Assembly (NCBI GenBank): GCA_020722945.1 | Contig: DYJV01000024.1 | Coordinates: 1 to 17,567 of the forward strand | Direction of reading: 5' to 3' | DNA: 17,567 nt | From: Candidatus Methylomirabilis sp. | GTDB lineage: Bacteria > DYJV01 | Shown here: in pieces, positions 14,299 through 17,567 of the stretch | Numbering within the stretch: the stretch's first letter is position 1 | How the letters are laid out: each line of letters starts with the position of its first letter | Notes under the pieces: model-generated | The model's database searches: none | What the model was told of the DNA's origin: nothing | The model's input: only the letters and a program-made list of their open reading frames with translations | Made by a program: the position numbers and the translations under genes

Positions 14299-15441
14299 AT
14301 GGAGTTTTTTTTAACAGAGCAGCAGAAAATGATCAGAGATATGGTAAGAGATTTCGCAGAGAAAGAGATAAAACCTATTGCTGGAGAAACAGACGCAAAA
14401 CATCTATTCCCTGCAAATAACATAAAAAAAATGGCTGAATTAGGGCTTATGGGTATGAATATCCCTGAAGAGTATGGTGGTGCAAGTGTTGGTGTTGTTC
14501 CTTACAGTCTTGCATTAATGGAAGTTGGACAAAAATGTGCATCAACAGGTGTTACAATGAGTGTTACAAATATGGTTAATGAAGTTATATATGCTTTTGG
14601 TAAAGAGGAGCAGAAGAGAAAATATATATCAAGGATATGTAGTGGAGAGTATCTTGCAGGAGCATTTGGACTTACAGAGCCCCATGCTGGATCTGACCCT
14701 GCAAGTATGAAGACAAAAGCAGAGAAAGATGGAGATTACTATATCCTTAATGGGAACAAAATATGGATAACAAGTGCAGAAATTTCAGGAGTTATAATAA
14801 TATGGGCAATCACTGATAAAGATGCTCCCAAAAATAGAAGATTAAGTGCTTTTATTGTTGAAAAAGAAACTCCGGGTCTTATCGTAGGGAAAGCAGAATT
14901 AAAACTTGGTCAGAAAGGTTCTCCTACTAATCCACTTACTCTTGAAGATGTAAGAGTTCATAAAGATAATCTATTAGGAAAAGAGGGTGATGGATTGAAA
15001 ATTGCCCTTATGGCACTTGATGGTGGGAGAATTGGAATAGGTTCAATGGCTTGCGGTATAGGGACAGGAGCTATTGACATAGCTATCAATTATGCAAAGG
15101 AGCGGACTCAATTTGGTCAGTCTATATCAAATTTTCAGGCAATTCAGTGGAAGATAGCTGATTCAATGGCAGAGCTTGAAGCTGCAAAACTTTTATGCCT
15201 CCGTGCTGCTTGGATGAAAGAGAACAAAGTTCCTTTCTCAAAAGAGGCTTCTATGGCAAAAGTTTACAGCACAGAAGCGGCAAACAGAGTTTGTTATGAA
15301 GCGATTCAGATACTTGGTGGTTATGGTTATGCTGAAGAGTATAATGTCGAAAGATATTACAGAGATGCAAGAGCAACCACACTTTATGAGGGGACATCAG
15401 AGATACAGAGACTTGTCATCGCAAGAAATATACTACAATAG
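14299..15441 (+). CDS. Acyl-CoA dehydrogenase (second copy)
   Basis: This is another FAD acyl-CoA dehydrogenase of 380 residues, colinear with the first copy but clearly diverged, so not a recent duplication. Motifs: FGLTEPHAGSDPA (123-135), KIWITSAEISG (154-164), RTQFGQSI (269-276), LGGYGYAEEYNVERYYRDAR (339-358), and the catalytic base Glu364 in LYEGTSEIQR. Preserved motifs with a changed substrate-side region (for example ACGIGTGAIDIAINYAKERT) suggest a different acyl chain. It has a good AGGAGG site, its own possible promoter, and terminators on both sides, so it can be expressed apart from the main cluster while sharing its ETF. Confidence 0.92.
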   Translation: MEFFLTEQQKMIRDMVRDFAEKEIKPIAGETDAKHLFPANNIKKMAELGLMGMNIPEEYGGASVGVVPYSLALMEVGQKCASTGVTMSVTNMVNEVIYAFGKEEQKRKYISRICSGEYLAGAFGLTEPHAGSDPASMKTKAEKDGDYYILNGNKIWITSAEISGVIIIWAITDKDAPKNRRLSAFIVEKETPGLIVGKAELKLGQKGSPTNPLTLEDVRVHKDNLLGKEGDGLKIALMALDGGRIGIGSMACGIGTGAIDIAINYAKERTQFGQSISNFQAIQWKIADSMAELEAAKLLCLRAAWMKENKVPFSKEASMAKVYSTEAANRVCYEAIQILGGYGYAEEYNVERYYRDARATTLYEGTSEIQRLVIARNILQ

Positions 15442-15464
15442 TAAAATTTTGTTAAAATTTTTCA

Positions 15465-15516
15465 AAATGAGGAGAAGCTGGTTGTTAAACTTTGTTTCTC
15501 CTCATTTATTTTTTAA
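15465..15516 (+). terminator. Intrinsic terminator after the second acyl-CoA dehydrogenase
   Basis: AAATGAGGAGAA (15465-15476) and TTCTCCTCATTT (15496-15507) form a perfect 12-bp stem with a 19-nt loop, followed by ATTTTTTAAA. It starts 23 nt after the stop codon. Confidence 0.75.
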
Positions 15517-15634
15517 AGAATCTTTTTCACTTTTCATTTCAAATTATCTGATAATACTCAGATATCATCTTCATCTTTATGAAACTAAAAATTCTTCTTA
15601 TAGGTGAATCTTGATTTCTTTATTTTTATCGCTG

Positions 15635-15974
15635 TTTATTTTTCTATTTTTAATTTTTGTTTTTATATTTCTCTCAGAACTTCAGCCTTCCTGCCTTTTC
15701 AGGCACATATCTGCGTGCGATACATAGGTAGACAGCATACAGATAGCCTGCTCCTGAGATTTATCCTAACTTTGTTTGCCAAAAAGACAAGAGTGTAATT
15801 TAGTTATAATTTAAATTTTCAACTTTGAAATTATATTTTCCCGCTCTAATTCCCCTCTTTGAAGGGGTGGCACCTTCAGGTGACGGCCAATTCCCCTCTA
15901 CTCAAGGGGTGGACAGCGAAGCTGGACGGGGTGGTTCTTATTTTTATTTTTCTATTTTTAATTTTTGTTTTTAT
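15635..15974. repeat. 32-bp perfect direct repeat flanking a 276-bp segment
   Basis: The same 32-bp T-rich sequence occurs at 15635-15666 and 15943-15974 (core CTATTTTTAATTTTTG). Both copies are followed by related CTTCAGCCT/CCTGC sequence. The pair brackets the GC-rich repeats. This could be a duplicated relic or a mobile/intergenic repeat unit. Confidence 0.6.
15848..15934. repeat. Two adjacent GC-rich intergenic repeat copies
   Basis: Copy one (15848-15886) begins AATTCCCCTCTTTGAAGGGG and continues GTGGCACCTTCAGGTGACGG. Copy two (15889-15934) begins AATTCCCCTCTACTCAAGGGG and continues with GTGGACAGCGAAGCTGGACG. Each has a CCCCT..AGGGG hairpin, then a second dyad (CACCTTCAGGTG; CAGCGAAGCTG). 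The plan AATTCCCCTC-hairpin-GGGGTGG resembles dispersed intergenic repeats known from several bacterial genomes. Confidence 0.55.
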
Positions 15975-15997
15975 CTTCAACCTTCAGCCTGCTCATA

Positions 15998-16768
15998 TTA
16001 TTTACAATAAACTAACAGAAACAGCACACCTAATATTATCCTATAATACCCAAAATGTTTAAAACCATAAATATCAACTATCTTTAAAAATACCTTGACT
16101 GCTGCCCATGCACTTATAAATGCAACAAATAGTCCCACTGCAAGGATTTGTATTTGATTGATATCAAAGATAACTTCTGTTTTCATAATATCGTATCCTG
16201 TTGCCGCAAACATAGTAGGGACGGCTAATAGGAAAGAAAACTCTGTTGCCTGCTTCTTATCTAATCTGTTAAATACTCCCCCGATTATTGTTGCTGCTGC
16301 TCTTGATGTGCCCGGAACCATTGATAAACACTGTATTAGACCAATAAAAAAAGCATTTTTGTATGGAATTTTTTCTATATCTTCAAATTCACTTTTTTTA
16401 TTAATTAATTTTTTGTCAACCCAGATGATTAAAAGCCCACCTACTATCAAAGATATTGATACAACAAGTGGGGTGAATAAGTAGCTCTTTATAATTTTGT
16501 AAGCTAAAAAACCTGTTACTGCTGTAGGTAAAAAGGCAATAGATAATTTGAGATAGATTTCTATACCTTTTAGAAATTTTTTTATATACATTAATGCAAT
16601 TGCAAGTATAGCACCGAGCTGTATTACGATCTCGAAAGTTTTTAGAAATTCTTGATCATCTATATTCATTAACGAGGACGCAAGGATCATGTGGCCTGTT
16701 GATGATATGGGTAAAAACTCTGTTACCCCTTCTATGATGGCTATAATGATTGTTTCGGTAAAATTCAT
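15998..16768 (-). CDS. uppP: Undecaprenyl-diphosphate phosphatase (UppP/BacA)
   Basis: This integral membrane enzyme recycles undecaprenyl pyrophosphate to the monophosphate for peptidoglycan and other envelope polymers. It has 256 residues with about eight hydrophobic segments. The two signature motifs are present: EGVTEFLPISSTGH (13-26) with Glu13 and Glu17, and PGTSRAAAT (152-160) with Arg156. The length is close to the usual 255-275. No convincing Shine-Dalgarno precedes the ATG (upstream reads AAGATAAAAAT). It lies 104 nt downstream of the TonB/TolA-like gene on the same strand without an obvious strong terminator between, so co-transcription is possible. Confidence 0.92.
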   Translation of the reverse strand: MNFTETIIIAIIEGVTEFLPISSTGHMILASSLMNIDDQEFLKTFEIVIQLGAILAIALMYIKKFLKGIEIYLKLSIAFLPTAVTGFLAYKIIKSYLFTPLVVSISLIVGGLLIIWVDKKLINKKSEFEDIEKIPYKNAFFIGLIQCLSMVPGTSRAAATIIGGVFNRLDKKQATEFSFLLAVPTMFAATGYDIMKTEVIFDINQIQILAVGLFVAFISAWAAVKVFLKIVDIYGFKHFGYYRIILGVLFLLVYCK

Positions 16769-16872
16769 ATTTTTATCTTATTAGACCTTTTAATAAATAA
16801 GTAATTGAAAATGTAGCGTTAAAAAATTCGATGTATTAAAATTTGAAATTTTTAAAAGCTCTGTAATAGATA

Positions 16873-17567
16873 TTAATCATTCGGTGGAGTAAGAGTAATA
16901 GTTAGGTCCATATAATTGTCTCTTATTATATCAGGTAAAGGGATGTTGTAATTGTTTAGTTTCTCTATTGCTCTTAATGCTGAATCGTTGAAAATTTCGT
17001 TCCCAGATTTGTCTATAACAACAGGGGTGCCAATTATCTTCCCATTTTTGCTTATTTTAAGCTTAACTACTATTTTTAGATTTGATAGCTCGGAGTCTTT
17101 TATTATATCAGGGAAAACCCATAATGACTGTATAAGACCTACGATCTTGTTGCTATAAAAAGCTGCTGCCTCTTTCTCCATCTCTACCCTTTTTGCCATC
17201 TCGTTTTCAAGTTTTTTTTGAATTTCCTGCTTTTTTGACTCCATTTTCTTCATAATTTCTATTTTCTTTTTAAGAGATTCTTTGATCGTCTTCTCTTCAG
17301 CCTTAGGATCAACCTTCTTCTCAACTTTTTTAGGTTCTTTTGGAGTTGGAGCAACCTTTACATCTTTCTTAACTTCAGGTTTTGGCTCCTCTTTTTTTGG
17401 TTCAGGTTTTTTAACTTCAGGTTTTGGCTCCTCTTTTTTTGGTTCAGGTTTTTTAACTTCAGGTTTTGGCTCCTCTTTCTTTGGTTCAGGTTTTTTAACT
17501 TCAGGTTTTGGCTCCTCTTTAACTATAGGTTTTGGTTCCTCTTTCTTCTCTTCAACTTTGGGCTCCT
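16873..17567 (-). CDS. TonB/TolA-like energy-transducing protein (partial, 5' end outside window)
   Basis: The frame is open from the stop at 16873 to the window edge, giving about 230 residues without a start; the internal Met at 17253 is not taken as the start. The upstream part is a Pro/Lys/Glu-rich spacer with a 14-residue unit (KEEPKPEVKKPEPK), followed by a charged helical stretch (EKKVDPKAEEKTIK to KLENEMAKRVEMEKEA). The C-terminal domain (last ~95 residues) has the TonB/TolA pattern: FYSNKIVGLIQSLWVFP, VVKLKISKNGKI, then NEIFNDSALRAIEKL and IPLPD. Such proteins span the periplasm from an inner-membrane anchor, which must be encoded beyond the window. TonB and TolA cannot be separated on this fragment; the long Lys/Glu helix leans slightly to TolA. 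Confidence 0.82.
   Translation of the reverse strand, partial: EPKVEEKKEEPKPIVKEEPKPEVKKPEPKKEEPKPEVKKPEPKKEEPKPEVKKPEPKKEEPKPEVKKDVKVAPTPKEPKKVEKKVDPKAEEKTIKESLKKKIEIMKKMESKKQEIQKKLENEMAKRVEMEKEAAAFYSNKIVGLIQSLWVFPDIIKDSELSNLKIVVKLKISKNGKIIGTPVVIDKSGNEIFNDSALRAIEKLNNYNIPLPDIIRDNYMDLTITLTPPND
17371..17520 (-). repeat. 42-bp tandem repeat, about 3.6 copies, in the TonB/TolA-like gene
   Basis: Copies begin at 17371, 17413, 17455 and 17497 (last one 24 bp) and are almost identical. The period of 42 bp keeps frame and codes for a 14-residue Pro/Lys/Glu unit in the periplasmic spacer. Near identity at DNA level indicates recent expansion or ongoing copy-number change. Confidence 0.85.

Larger units (their letters stand above)
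15520..15997. other. Non-coding repeat-rich intergenic region
   Basis: Only short frames with low-complexity or repeat translations occur, so no gene is called. The stretch carries a 32-bp direct repeat and two GC-rich CCCCTC repeats, described separately. The pyrimidine-rich plus strand changes sharply in base composition at the GC-rich copies. The uppP stop codon lies at its right edge; no clear terminator for uppP was found. Confidence 0.5.

Noticed and set aside
15700-15760. Possible tRNA or structured RNA (GC-richer patch)
   Set aside because: No cloverleaf, no TTCGA loop and no acceptor pairing could be found.
15604-16062. Three short plus-strand frames in the repeat region
   Set aside because: They consist of translated low-complexity T-rich repeats and the GC-rich repeats, lack ribosome-binding sites, and one overlaps the end of uppP.
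16821-16872. AT-rich near-palindrome TTAAAATTTGAAATTTTTAA between the TonB/TolA-like gene and uppP
   Set aside because: No GC in the stem and no proper T tract; too weak to call a terminator.
1-17567. CRISPR array or phage/defence system
   Set aside because: No regularly spaced repeats with unique spacers, and no cas, integrase, transposase or toxin-antitoxin genes in any frame.

Overview
The window is an AT-rich bacterial chromosome segment with short Shine-Dalgarno-led genes, a B12-type radical SAM protein, a stand-alone TrpB2, a periplasmic HtrA/Deg protease, and a large acyl-CoA oxidation cluster with its own electron-transfer flavoprotein. HtrA, UppP and a TonB/TolA-like protein point to a diderm (Gram-negative-type) cell. 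A member of the Deferribacterota (Deferribacter/Calditerrivibrio/Flexistipes-like) would fit, but that is inference from composition and gene content; no rRNA or marker gene is present.

Layout. 1-269: a repeat-rich intergenic stretch with a long imperfect palindrome. 270-1574 (+): radical SAM protein. 1599-1627: a shared terminator between convergent genes. 1630-2985 (-): trpB2. 3028-3136 (-): its leader, which encodes a short peptide with tandem Trp codons followed by a competing hairpin system and an intrinsic terminator, a textbook-like tryptophan attenuator. 3171-4580 (-): htrA. 4581-5127: an intergenic stretch with several dyads. 5128-5373 (+): a small two-CxxC protein, converging on a flavodoxin (5439-5879, -).

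6253-14189 (+) is a tightly packed eight-gene cluster: CaiB/BaiF-family CoA transferase or racemase, MerR-family regulator, two thiolases, 3-hydroxyacyl-CoA dehydrogenase, acyl-CoA dehydrogenase, EtfB and EtfA. It ends at a terminator, followed by a 19-bp inverted repeat and a second acyl-CoA dehydrogenase (14299-15441) with its own terminator. Together these genes would oxidise short- or branched-chain acyl-CoAs to acetyl-CoA (and possibly propionyl-CoA), passing electrons from the dehydrogenases to ETF. An enoyl-CoA hydratase is the one beta-oxidation step missing. The MerR protein, with no cysteines, looks like a LiuR-type regulator, and a dyad in the cluster's leader (6209-6222) is a candidate operator.

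15520-15997 is a non-coding repeat region. The window ends with uppP (15998-16768, -) and the 3' part of a TonB/TolA-like gene (16873 to the window edge, -) with a 42-bp tandem repeat coding for a Pro/Lys/Glu-rich spacer.

The most interesting feature is the Trp-Trp leader peptide and attenuator in front of an isolated trpB2, which argues that this gene is controlled by tryptophan supply.
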